Under the pieces are notes generated by a model. It had not been told where the DNA came from and did not search any database. It worked only from the letters and a program-made list of their open reading frames with translations. A stretch of 40,978 bases of DNA, taken from positions 1 to 40,978 of the forward strand of contig CAKZMO010000136.1 in assembly GCA_937128595.1 (NCBI GenBank), in the 5' to 3' direction. Of the stretch, positions 10,001 through 16,733 are shown in pieces (within the stretch, counting starts at the first letter, position 1; the number at the start of each line of letters is the position of its first letter). The position numbers and the translations under genes were made by a program. The DNA is from an uncultured cyanobacterium (GTDB taxonomy: Bacteria; Cyanobacteriota; Cyanobacteriia; CAKZMO01).

Positions 10001-10167
10001 ATCGAACTCCCTTGTAGGGATGCCAAATAATTTCGCGCTTGCTCCAAGACCTGTTGTTGAGGAATACCCTCAGCAGGTTGGGTTGATGAGCGAGGTGCAT
10101 TGGAATCATCCAATACTTCATCAATCTTGTTAATCAGCGCCTGAATTTGTGTCTTTGGAGAAGTCAC
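7066..10167 (-). CDS. Large coiled-coil and acidic low-complexity protein; probably the N-terminal half of a split gene
   Basis: 1,033 residues from a GTG at 10167. The N-terminus (MTSPKTQIQALINKIDEVLD) is predicted helical. Residues about 100-190 form a Gln-rich coiled coil, and residues about 225-300 form a second helical block containing KMHGLGQQGEAMFSALV. From about 340 to the end the chain is strongly acidic and low-complexity (Asp/Glu/Ser), with short hydrophobic clusters such as DDLLAELP, FLDDLLFED and IFEDLKALD that could be linear docking motifs. No membrane segment is visible. The reading frame ends just after a run of ten A in the coding strand (7082-7091). In the +1 frame the next ORF (actin-like) continues without a stop. 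From memory, other cyanobacteria encode a single long protein with this N-terminus and an actin-like C-terminus, but I could not check this. Function unknown. Confidence 0.8.
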   Translation of the reverse strand: MTSPKTQIQALINKIDEVLDDSNAPRSSTQPAEGIPQQQVLEQARNYLASLQGSSISPISPERPRPEIAQQEWWRDRPPTTSIRPANPVATGEVASPSESAQQVLQAIVQEMNYLRVNMMQPMREELMGLYQQRQFLTADIQRLEQQRHQLLLSQQQINQQQVINDFTQSLMGRLQEQLAAQITQSFENAQFQASQNAGLMPEAPVPQLNSGDSVGQTLTPSQRFQQMQLLQSRSDEMLTKLDSTLRVVFESLQNNLDSYQDSLGQGLSKMHGLGQQGEAMFSALVNRLAEQLGRGASQYIQTSISPEWELPGLQSGDNASASKVSPRASSPSNAASVPDELPEDQIDRMLNSLEPGNFKSSESESKQSDDLLIDDLLAELPQSTGSESVDFNLDDLQLPIDDNLMGAIANADESASSENEPGSSFANDEMVTLFAIEEDGVVDQVDDQRLNQLEENDTDLFLHELNELTSSSEADRAEGATASESWNETTMSAFDAGNIPSDLDRSQALDQGGAFSISNDSDEALAFLDQIATDIESDLTSESVEETTGEGFSDSADSYSAQSSIDESSAPTDEIDNVYQMFDEAVTPGLSPNSDLDWQTDEESLSDADTLEMSPPRENSADPDDDAIAPAFLDDLLFEDVASVEQPSEAELNSETTYSAAEDQIRSGENPFPELGITTQENVDDSSEMDSEQIETIRTLSELGRLDQPDATQKNDDWVEEPSDSLQAESNPAGADFERYVMASPNEDLLASDDSDAVAGSNLKLDSTTMQRLASDLSGFEGIDESEVLLPSEEDLDESFTEDIGQDERSPDSELDDSELDTENPNQNQQNPTDTEASFDEMQTDGFEFDIFESIESSDSDSSDIESEMSAWDDLDADNSMSDSLFTFSEDEDEGDFTSGFSEADATTDEQVESEPSVTVDDLFSTAPSDSTSTDDGFEEQLDPLDSDELRQIFEDLKALDNDEIEPSPGTQEQTLVDLLKGVNPPSLPEQSEAGGEPTSSAETDTSWSIFDDLNTSGSSTESDQKKNSDSV
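7082..7091 (-). other. A10 homopolymer at the junction of two ORFs (candidate slippage site or frameshift)
   Basis: The coding (minus) strand reads GATC, ten A, then TAGC. In the frame of the upstream ORF, translation stops six codons later. In the +1 frame it continues for 53 codons into the actin-like ORF. In the -1 frame a TAG follows at once. Loss of one A, or gain of two, would fuse 1,028 + 53 + 909 codons into a protein of about 1,990 residues. Candidates are transcriptional slippage, +1 ribosomal frameshifting, a real indel, or a sequencing error in the homopolymer. Confidence 0.75.
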
Positions 10168-10995
10168 GATGATATCCCTGACCAGAGTGATACAGAGTAC
10201 AGCAGAGAAATTGAATCTTCAACGAGAACAAGGATTAGAACAGGTTCGAACCTTTTTACAGAACTGTTTTTGATATCGAGCGAGGTCTCTTTTCCTACCG
10301 CGATATTTGGCGATCGCCACTCAAACAGAACTTGAAGTAAACCTCAGCTTTTAGAACTTTTTCGGAGAAATGTTTCTCCAATGAGAATCTCGATAACTTG
10401 AAAATGATTCAAGAGTCCTGTTGGTACAACATCTTAACTGATGTTTGCTGGAGTGCAGATCGGTTGCCTACATATCGCTACAAATCAAACAGAGCGTACT
10501 TCTTCTCATTTTCAGAGTTTTCTAGCTTGACAAAAGTAACCGAGCGCTGGTTCTTCCTTGAGTCCTGCCCCATGAAAACTTTTTCGTTCACCCCTTCTCA
10601 AAATGATAGAGAGCAGAATTGAATGCTCAAGATCGTCTTGGAACAGTTTGAATGACGGAGCTAGAAAGACCTTGTGCAAATTCTTTAGCAGAAAAAGCAG
10701 TTCTACTAAAACAGCTTCTGAGAGCTGGCTTAGAATGCAATTCCTCTACGCTGTTCGCGCTATGTCACCGGGTAGAGCTTTTGGGATAAAGTTCGATAAA
10801 TAATAATGTTAATTTATGTAAAAGCGCGCGGATCGTGCGTAGAAACAGAAAAATGGAGTCGAAGGGGATTGTTTTGATTGGCTCTCAAGCAAAATTTTTT
10901 GATTGATCCCTAAGTAAAACTCGTCTCAAATCTCCCTCCATTTTTTTCGCTTTTTTTCCGCTATTGTTGTTCCTCATTCAAAGGGAGAGTTAGGC
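10168..10995. other. 830-base intergenic region, mostly unexplained
   Basis: Lies between divergent genes (GTG at 10167 on minus, peroxiredoxin ATG at 10996 on plus) and must hold both promoters. A perfect 10-bp palindrome GGTTCGAACC followed by five T lies at about 10243-10257 but is too short for a stable terminator. The 3' part (about 10880-10970) is very T-rich. One tiny ORF is listed separately. No RNA gene or repeat was recognised. Confidence 0.5.
10652..10789 (+). CDS. Possible small ORF or gene remnant (45 aa)
   Basis: Starts MTELERPCANSLAEKAVLLK and has an amphipathic-helix-like composition. Its ATG overlaps the TGA of a 10-codon ORF (MLKIVLEQFE) in another frame, as in coupled or frameshifted reading frames. 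There is no strong ribosome binding site and I recognise no family. It may be chance, or the remains of a decayed gene in this long intergenic gap. Confidence 0.22.
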   Translation: MTELERPCANSLAEKAVLLKQLLRAGLECNSSTLFALCHRVELLG

Positions 10996-11595
10996 ATGAG
11001 AAATCTTCAGCCCCAAATCTCACATCATTCTAGACAGAGAGTTGCTAGACGGACAGTAGTGTTTTCCTGGGCTGTTGCACTGGTTGTTGCGAGTTGGATC
11101 TTTCTCGTGGGTGCTCCGTCGGCACTGGCTCTAGGAGGGCCTCAGCCTCCTCTAGATGAAGCAGCTCCCACGTTCACGCTGCCGACCAATACGGGCGACG
11201 GAGAAGTCTCGCTCGAAGACTATCGAGGAGAGTGGGTTGTGCTCTATTTCTATCCCAGAGATTTCACTCCCGGCTGTACGTTAGAAGCTCAAAGATTTCA
11301 GCGTGATTTGGCAAAATATCAGGATCGCAATGCTCAGATTGTCGGCGTCAGCGTCGATGATGTGGATTCTCACCGAGAATTTTGCGACTCAGAAGGCTTG
11401 CGATTTCCGTTGTTGGCGGATGAAGATGGCTCGGTCAGCCGTTCCTATGGCTCTTGGCTGGGCATTGCCTCGCTCCGGCACACGTACTTGATTGATCCTG
11501 ATGGACGGTTGCGCGACATCTTCCTGAAAGTGCGGCCTGCAATTCACAGTTATGAGGTGCTTGCCCGCTTGGATGAGCTGCAACGAGCGTCTTGA
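10996..11595 (+). CDS. Peroxiredoxin of the BCP/PrxQ type, exported
   Basis: 199 residues. Thiol peroxidase that reduces H2O2 and alkyl hydroperoxides. The N-terminus has a basic stretch (RVARRT, residues 15-20), a hydrophobic core (about 21-40) and SALALGG, giving a signal peptide with likely cleavage near residue 46, so a lumenal or periplasmic location is likely. The RR pair could be a weak Tat signal. The catalytic site is FTPGCTLEAQ with peroxidatic Cys94. The position five residues on, often the resolving Cys in PrxQ, is Gln99. The only other Cys is 130 (REFCDSEGL). It may therefore work as a 1-Cys enzyme or use Cys130. Ribosome binding site GGGAGAG lies just upstream. It converges on tyrA, with a HIP1-based hairpin at the junction. 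Confidence 0.93.
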   Translation: MRNLQPQISHHSRQRVARRTVVFSWAVALVVASWIFLVGAPSALALGGPQPPLDEAAPTFTLPTNTGDGEVSLEDYRGEWVVLYFYPRDFTPGCTLEAQRFQRDLAKYQDRNAQIVGVSVDDVDSHREFCDSEGLRFPLLADEDGSVSRSYGSWLGIASLRHTYLIDPDGRLRDIFLKVRPAIHSYEVLARLDELQRAS

Positions 11596-11610
11596 AAAGC
11601 GTCATTGAGT

Positions 11611-12450
11611 TTATAAATAACCAGGGCGATCGCCCTGGTTTTTCCGGAGCAAGTTTTCCAGCTCATCCCATTGGCTATGTTGGACGAGCGATCGCACTTG
11701 ATCGAGCTGGTCTTGGTAGCCTTGGAGCGATCGCAGCAGAGCTGCCTGATTGTATTGCGCCATCATGCGTCCTAGCTCGGGATTGCCGCCCCCTACACGA
11801 CTGGTGTCGCGGAAGCCTGAACTCGCTAACGTTTTCGCCAGCTCGTGAACCTGTAGATTGTCTTCGCGATCGCAAGCTGCGAGCAAGCTAGCACTGACCA
11901 TGACGGGTAGATGAGAAATCCAAGCAACGGCTTGATCGTGTTCTTCGGGGCTGCATTCGTAGACACGGGACTGAAGCGATCGCGCTAGATCTGCAACAGC
12001 GCGGGTCGCTGCTTGGGGTGTCTTTTCGGTAGGCGTAATGACATACGGGCGATCGACAAATAGATGAGTTAGAGCGGCGTCAATCCCACTTTCGGAGGTG
12101 CCTGCCATCGGATGCCCCCCCACGAAGTTAGGCCACAGGGCTTCTGCGGCTTGGACGACAGGTGCTTTGACCGATCCCACATCGGTCACAATACTATGGC
12201 TGGCGAGACGGGGCACGAGCTGTTCCATCGTTGGCTGAATTAGGCCAATTGGCGTGCAAACGAAAATCACATCGGCTTGGGCAACCTGCGTTAAATCCGT
12301 GCTAGCGCGGTCTACAGCTCCACGCTCTAGAGCGCGATCGCAGGTTTTGGGCTTACGGCTTACCCCAATGACATGATGCTGCATGGCTTTCAGATCTAAG
12401 CCGAGTGAGCCGCCAATTAGCCCCAGTCCAATCAGTCCAATCGTTGTCAC
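11611..12450 (-). CDS. tyrA: Prephenate/arogenate dehydrogenase
   Basis: 279 residues, the usual size for a monofunctional TyrA. Catalyses NAD(P)-dependent oxidative decarboxylation of arogenate (the usual cyanobacterial route) or prephenate on the way to tyrosine. The N-terminus is a Rossmann fold with IGLIGLGLIGGSLGLDL. The conserved VGGHPMAGTSESGIDAA lies near residue 111 and includes the family's catalytic His. The helical C-terminal dimerisation part ends in QGDRPGYL. The ATG at 12450 sits directly before the dinucleotide-binding strand, as expected. Cofactor and substrate preference cannot be decided from sequence. The last codons contain the palindrome that probably terminates the convergent peroxiredoxin transcript. 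Confidence 0.95.
   Translation of the reverse strand: MTTIGLIGLGLIGGSLGLDLKAMQHHVIGVSRKPKTCDRALERGAVDRASTDLTQVAQADVIFVCTPIGLIQPTMEQLVPRLASHSIVTDVGSVKAPVVQAAEALWPNFVGGHPMAGTSESGIDAALTHLFVDRPYVITPTEKTPQAATRAVADLARSLQSRVYECSPEEHDQAVAWISHLPVMVSASLLAACDREDNLQVHELAKTLASSGFRDTSRVGGGNPELGRMMAQYNQAALLRSLQGYQDQLDQVRSLVQHSQWDELENLLRKNQGDRPGYL
11619..11643. terminator. Terminator-like palindrome built on a HIP1 site
   Basis: AACCAGGGC and GCCCTGGTT are exact reverse complements around GATC, so the 22-bp palindrome contains the HIP1 core. On the plus strand it runs into TTTTT, which suits termination of the peroxiredoxin transcript. It lies inside the final codons of tyrA on the other strand. Confidence 0.65.
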
Positions 12451-12834
12451 AAGATGTATGAGGCGCTGAGCGCAGTCAGATGTTCAGCAAGATTCTATCT
12501 GAATTTCAGTCGGGTTTTGGTCATTTCTTCGTCACTCTGAATCGACTCGTGAATGCTTCGTGGACAAAGAGCTTTTTACCTCAACAGAACTCACGAGTAA
12601 CGAATGTAGAGGATTCTGTCAACGCTGTATTCTCTCTAGCCAATCTTGTCATGATTGGCTAGTGCCTCTCTTCAATGTTGCTCGACCGTTTATGTAACAA
12701 TGAAGGTCATTCAATTTTGGGTGATCCATTTTTGAGTGCTCTACGTCTAGGTACACGGATCTTGGGAAACTGTAGGGAACAACAGTTTTGAATAGATACT
12801 CTGGGCAAAGACATAGTCTCTTTGATAAAAATCT
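12451..12834. other. Divergent intergenic region with a 10-bp hairpin
   Basis: Between tyrA (minus) and the helicase-like gene (plus). CTAGCCAATC (12636-12645) pairs with GATTGGCTAG (12653-12662) across a 7-base loop. No T-tract follows, so an operator or the end of a short transcript are both possible. A 60-codon ORF at 12480-12662 has no recognisable features and is not called. Confidence 0.5.
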
Positions 12835-14412
12835 GTGATTGAAGTCGAAGTCCACCAACGGCTACGCGCCTTTCTCAAAGAGCAAGGCGAACCCTACTGG
12901 CCCCATCATTTAACGATGGCTCGGTTGGTCGCACGTGCGTTGCGGATGAATCGCAGTGCGCTAATACAGGCAGGTACGCCCTCTGGCTACTTTGGTCGAT
13001 ATCGGCTGAGCTACCTAATGCCCGCGCTGATTTGGTCTGGCCCAGTCGTCTTGGTTGTGCCTGACTCCCTTCGACAGCGGCTCATGATGGTGGAGATTCC
13101 CCGGCTCCAACAATGGATTGAGATCCCTAAGCCGATTCAGATGGGCGATCGCTGGCCGGGTGAGGGCTATCAAGGCATTTGGCTGACTTCCCCTGAACAT
13201 TGGTTGGCCGATCGCCTGAGCGATAGTGGGACGATTCCCGACGAGGTTTTGACAATTGTTGATGGTGTCGATGATTTAGAGGCTTATGCCCGGCAGCAGT
13301 TGACCGTTTCCCTTGAGCCTATTGACTGGGAACATCTGATGCTGGCCTGTCCAGACCATCGGGATACGATTCGAGATGTACGCGTTCAGCTAACGCGATC
13401 GGTATTTCAACATCCGGTTAACCCCTATGAATGCCATCTAATCGAGTCATCTGACCAAGCGTTGCTGTCTCAGCTTGTGTTGCAGCTGAGTGCAGTCTCT
13501 TCTCAACATCAGCCTCAGGATTCAACATTATTTACACCAGAAAAGAAATTACAAGTCCCAGTCACAGCTTCTTGCCTGACGGAGACATGGAGACAGTTTC
13601 TGAAACAAGTGCAGCAGCCTCACCAGATGGTTTGGACTACTGTTGATCGTCAGCAGGGGCAGTTTTCTCTCTATTGCAGTCCAATCGATGTGGCTCCAGT
13701 GTTGCAGCCGGTTTGGGATAAGCAGCCCATCGTTTTAATTGGGGGCTTGCTCGATCTGGAAGCTGAAGCAACAACATTTCGGCAGCGTCTGGGCCTGAAG
13801 GATCTGACCTGCATCAAATTTTCTCCCGATCGCCAAAATGAACTGATTCAGCTGTATCTTCCCGATCGGATGCCGATGCCGAATACGCCCCAGTTTCAGC
13901 ACGCATTGCTCAATGAGCTGCGAGTATTACTAGGGGTCAGCGCTTCCGTGCAAGGATTGACGGTTGTTCTGGTTGGCGATACGCCTCTAAAGCGCCAAAC
14001 GGCAGCTCAGCTAGCCTCTGAATTTGGCTCACGGGTTCAGGTCGAGAAAACTTGTTTAGAAGAAAACGGCATTTTGGTAACCGGATGGGAGTTTTGGCAG
14101 CAGCATCAGGCGGTTTTGCCTGCGCCTCATTTGTTGGCGATCGCCACATTGCCGATCCCATCATTGGAACATCCCCTTGTCGCTGGGCGGGTTGCCTACT
14201 ACAAACGACACCGCCAAAATTGGTTTCAGCTTTATTTATTGCCTGTGACGCTCAACGAATTGCACCGGGCGATCGCCCCTATTCGCGAATCTCAAGGCGT
14301 GGTCGCGCTACTCGACAGTCGGGTCAACCATCGGAGCTATGGAAAGCAGGTGCTTTCCGCCCTGAGTCCTCATGCCCGAATCAACTATGTAGATGCTGAG
14401 CTGTTTGCATAG
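12835..14412 (+). CDS. Rad3/DinG-like helicase-fold protein with degenerate ATPase motifs
   Basis: 525 residues from GTG. The layout follows XPD/DinG superfamily-2 helicases. SALIQAGTPSGYFGRYRLSY (residues 41-60) occupies the position of the Walker A segment (normally AGTGTGKT) but lacks its GKT. IVDGVDDLEA (141-150) occupies the position of DEAH. The C-terminal stretch ELHRAIAPIRESQGVVALLD followed by SRVNHRSYG matches the motif VI region of that family (GRLIRS...GVVxxLD.R), again without the normal Gln/Arg pattern. The iron-sulphur cysteines of DinG/XPD are not evident. It is likely catalytically inactive and may act as a DNA-binding or regulatory paralogue. From memory, similar proteins occur across cyanobacteria with the same degradation. 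Biological role unknown. Confidence 0.78.
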   Translation: MIEVEVHQRLRAFLKEQGEPYWPHHLTMARLVARALRMNRSALIQAGTPSGYFGRYRLSYLMPALIWSGPVVLVVPDSLRQRLMMVEIPRLQQWIEIPKPIQMGDRWPGEGYQGIWLTSPEHWLADRLSDSGTIPDEVLTIVDGVDDLEAYARQQLTVSLEPIDWEHLMLACPDHRDTIRDVRVQLTRSVFQHPVNPYECHLIESSDQALLSQLVLQLSAVSSQHQPQDSTLFTPEKKLQVPVTASCLTETWRQFLKQVQQPHQMVWTTVDRQQGQFSLYCSPIDVAPVLQPVWDKQPIVLIGGLLDLEAEATTFRQRLGLKDLTCIKFSPDRQNELIQLYLPDRMPMPNTPQFQHALLNELRVLLGVSASVQGLTVVLVGDTPLKRQTAAQLASEFGSRVQVEKTCLEENGILVTGWEFWQQHQAVLPAPHLLAIATLPIPSLEHPLVAGRVAYYKRHRQNWFQLYLLPVTLNELHRAIAPIRESQGVVALLDSRVNHRSYGKQVLSALSPHARINYVDAELFA

Positions 14413-14518
14413 AATTCTTTCAGACTAAGACCGACGGCGTCAGATGCTCGCAGGAGGGTAGTATCATCGACTCAAGATGGTCTTACCATCGTGCCAAACT
14501 TATTCTTACGACTTGACT

Positions 14519-14734
14519 ATGGGTGACGCAAAGCGCCGAAAGGATCTCTTAGGTGACCAGTACGGAAAAGAACCCAACATTTCTCGTTGGTTACCCATCA
14601 AAAAATCTCAAGCCCAACAATTTGTTAAACTCAGCACTCGCGGAGCCTGGATCGGGATTGGTTCTCTCATTGTTCTTTGGGTAACGGTTCGGTTTATTGG
14701 CCCGACGCTGGGCTGGTGGCAACTTACTAACTAA
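14519..14734 (+). CDS. DUF2839 family small membrane protein
   Basis: 71 residues starting MGDAKRRKDLLGDQYGKEPN, the typical N-terminus of the cyanobacteria-restricted DUF2839 family. The frame is open further upstream, but the conserved start is the ATG at 14519. The basic N-terminal half is followed by WLPIKKSQAQQF. One transmembrane helix (about residues 42-62) ends in GPTLGWWQLTN. The function of the family is not known. A strong terminator lies about 105 bases after the stop codon. Confidence 0.9.
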   Translation: MGDAKRRKDLLGDQYGKEPNISRWLPIKKSQAQQFVKLSTRGAWIGIGSLIVLWVTVRFIGPTLGWWQLTN

Positions 14735-15473
14735 ATTTGAGGCTGACGAGTTTTCTAATCCGGTCATAAGAGACATTACTCTTATGGCTTGTCTTCAGCC
14801 AGTGCGTTGACACGAATCACCGTGAGGTTTTCTGTTTTGAGCCCTTCTTTGCACGGAAGGGCTTTTTTGTGGCGATCGCGCTCCCCTCGGTAAGCTACAG
14901 CAGAATCCAAAGATGCTGTCTCTCTAAAAGAGGCTTTCTTCAGCCTAGATCATCAACACATCTATCCTCAGACTGAAAGACTAACTCGTGAGTTCAACGT
15001 ATTGGATGACGACAGTGAAAGAAAAAGTCACAATGATGGACGCTAGTGAAAACTTTCATGAATGCTTGCATCGCAAACGTGATGTGGATCAATTTGTCTA
15101 ATAAATCCATTTGGAACGAAAGATAGAGCGATCGCCAAATTTCCTTCTCGATAAAGCCGCACTCACTCAGGGACAGTTCGAATAGTGTTATAGCTAATAC
15201 TTCGCGAGCCAAAGAGTTTGTATAGTCTAGGGCAGATATCTAGGTTAGGCTCATAGAGCGACAATGGAGACAATCGTTCGTTCTTGTTTATGAAGCTCAC
15301 CGTACCAATAACCTGTCTATCTGTCCTGGAAAATGTAACTCAGCTTCTGAACTTAGATGTGAGTTGTCCGGAGTAATATCTTCTGCTAATGAATCGACAA
15401 GAATGAGTAAGAATAAAATATTAAGAAAATCTTAGAAAGCTTTACAATGAGATCGGTCACAGGAGAATGGAGT
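14735..15473. other. Long intergenic region before the DUF1815 gene
   Basis: Contains the terminator at 14840-14868. The rest (about 600 bases) has no recognisable gene. A 31-codon ORF at 15006-15101 has no family resemblance or ribosome binding site. The 3' part (15390-15450) is A/T-rich and probably contains the promoter of the DUF1815 gene, though I cannot assign the hexamers. Confidence 0.5.
14840..14868 (+). terminator. Intrinsic terminator after the DUF2839 gene
   Basis: AGCCCTTC (14840-14847) pairs with GAAGGGCT (14856-14863) across an 8-base loop and runs into six T. This is a classical Rho-independent terminator on the plus strand. Confidence 0.8.
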
Positions 15474-15818
15474 ATGTTTTTTAGACTTGCTGAACAGCAT
15501 CGGCGATTTGTTCAAGATCTGGTTATGAATCTGCAGGCGCTTGCCACCGTGCTTGAGGGGCGTGGATATCTGGCGTCCTGCTACACGTGCGGCGACCAGA
15601 TGAACAGCGCATCGTTCATGGTGAGCCTTGGAGAAAACCATCTCATTCGCTTTTTGGTGTCTGACTACGGCATTACCTGGACAGAAATGCGTGATGATCG
15701 CGAGTTGATGAAACTAGAGGGTGCAGAAGCCATCAGTCAGCTGCAAGAGTTGGCACACCTCGTAAAATACCAGATCAAGCCTTCTGACTATCGTCCACAA
15801 GTTGTTCAGGCACTTTAG
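15474..15818 (+). CDS. DUF1815 family protein
   Basis: 114 residues starting MFFRLAEQHRRFVQDLVMNL. Highly characteristic cyanobacterial family with the core YLASCYTCGDQMNSASFMV, followed by RFLVSDYGITWTEMRDDREL. Cys and Thr residues cluster in the CYTCG motif. No signal peptide or membrane segment, so it is cytoplasmic. AGGAGA at 15461-15466 with seven bases of spacing selects the ATG at 15474 over the upstream in-frame ATG at 15447. The family has no established function. Confidence 0.93.
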   Translation: MFFRLAEQHRRFVQDLVMNLQALATVLEGRGYLASCYTCGDQMNSASFMVSLGENHLIRFLVSDYGITWTEMRDDRELMKLEGAEAISQLQELAHLVKYQIKPSDYRPQVVQAL

Positions 15819-16168
15819 GTTTAATAAAGTTTGATTTGGCTATTGAATTTCCATAGCTGATCAAACTCTAAATGTGTTCTGTATTCGACATCCTGTCTCC
15901 TTGCCGCAGCAAAGGCTTCTTCAATTGAGGCTTTTGTCTGTGTACTGATTTCTTACCCATAATCTATCGCTAAGACAGCCCTTATCCCTATCACTACATG
16001 TGAACTAGAATACTCCGGCGGTCTATTGTTGTCCGCTCCTTTGCTACGATTCTGCGACTCACGTGACCTCGATTTAGATGCCTCTCCCGATCTCTACAGG
16101 CGAGAAGGCAAAGCGCTAGGTCTAGCAGTAGATAGCGGCAATAAATGCGGGGCTAATTATTCATTCGA
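15819..16168. other. Convergent intergenic region with two hairpins
   Basis: Between the DUF1815 gene (plus) and the Nudix gene (minus). A first imperfect hairpin lies at about 15827-15866 (AGTTTGAT with ATCAAACT). A second at 15910-15936 pairs CAAAGGCTTC with GAGGCTTTTG, with G-U pairs, across TTCAATT. Either may end the DUF1815 transcript. Nothing else recognised. Confidence 0.5.
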
Positions 16169-16600
16169 TTAAAGATACGCAAGGCAGGCTGGAGGAACAA
16201 GCCGAAGTTCTCCGGAACAGAGGCGATCGCACTCAATCCATCGAGCAGTGTACCATCGATATCCGTCTTCGAAGTGAATCTCTTCACGGTTATAAAAAGC
16301 TTCGTCCACAAAACTGCATTGATAAAGGAATACGATTTCGTGCCCAAGTTTTCCATCTAATTCAAAAATGTTTTCAATGCAGTCTAGCAGCGTCACGTTT
16401 TCTAGCTCTGCTCCGATCTCTTCTCTAAACTCTCGCCTCAGGGCGTCGATACTACTTTCTCCAAAGTCAATTCCGCCGCCTAAGGAGCGGTAAAAATGGG
16501 ATTGCTCTACCTCATCGTATCCTTCGGATAGAAAAAGGCGATCGCCTTTTCTAATCCAGCCGAGAGCGATCGCACGGATATGTTGAGAAGTGTGTTCCAT
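16169..16600 (-). CDS. Nudix hydrolase
   Basis: 143 residues. Contains a full Nudix box G-x5-E-x7-RE-x2-EE-x-G at residues 42-63: Gly42, Glu48, Arg56-Glu57, Glu60-Glu61 and Gly63. This is the metal-binding helix for hydrolysis of nucleoside-diphosphate-linked substrates. Upstream, RAIALGWIRKGDRLFLSEGY forms the first strands of the fold. No extra domain is present to reveal the substrate, so anything from oxidised nucleotides to dinucleoside polyphosphates or ADP-sugars is possible. The gene stands alone on the minus strand, downstream of psaB's terminator in the opposite sense of transcription order. Confidence 0.92.
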   Translation of the reverse strand: MEHTSQHIRAIALGWIRKGDRLFLSEGYDEVEQSHFYRSLGGGIDFGESSIDALRREFREEIGAELENVTLLDCIENIFELDGKLGHEIVFLYQCSFVDEAFYNREEIHFEDGYRWYTARWIECDRLCSGELRLVPPACLAYL

Positions 16601-16673
16601 CAGAAATTCTAAGCAAGCAACAAAAGTAAATAGAAGGGCGATTGCTTGTCAGTGAATAGAGTGTCGTCCCAAA

Positions 16674-16708
16674 CAGAAAATCCTCCACAACTTGTGGAGG
16701 ATTTTCTG
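16674..16708 (-). terminator. Strong hairpin after psaB
   Basis: Seventeen-base arms (beginning CAGAAAATCCTCC) are exact reverse complements around one central base, so the hairpin closes with a very small loop. It lies 26 bases after the psaB stop codon. On the minus strand it is followed by TTTGGG, so the T-tract is short, but the stem is very stable. Probable terminator or mRNA 3'-end stabiliser of the psaAB operon. Confidence 0.7.
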
Positions 16709-16733
16709 GAATCAACCTTTTAAGCCAAGATCA

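Noticed and set aside
10243-10257. GGTTCGAACC resembling a tRNA T-loop
   Set aside because: The surrounding bases do not form an acceptor, D or anticodon stem; it is only a short palindrome.
12480-12662. 60-codon plus-strand ORF in the tyrA upstream region
   Set aside because: No ribosome binding site, no recognisable composition or motif, and it ends inside a hairpin. Not enough to call a gene.
15006-15101. 31-codon ORF MTTVKEKVTMMDASENFHEC...
   Set aside because: No ribosome binding site and no recognised family; chance ORFs of this size are expected.
16674-16708. Hairpin after psaB considered as an attachment site or small RNA
   Set aside because: Its position right after the psaAB operon and its simple stem make a transcript-end role the most economical reading.
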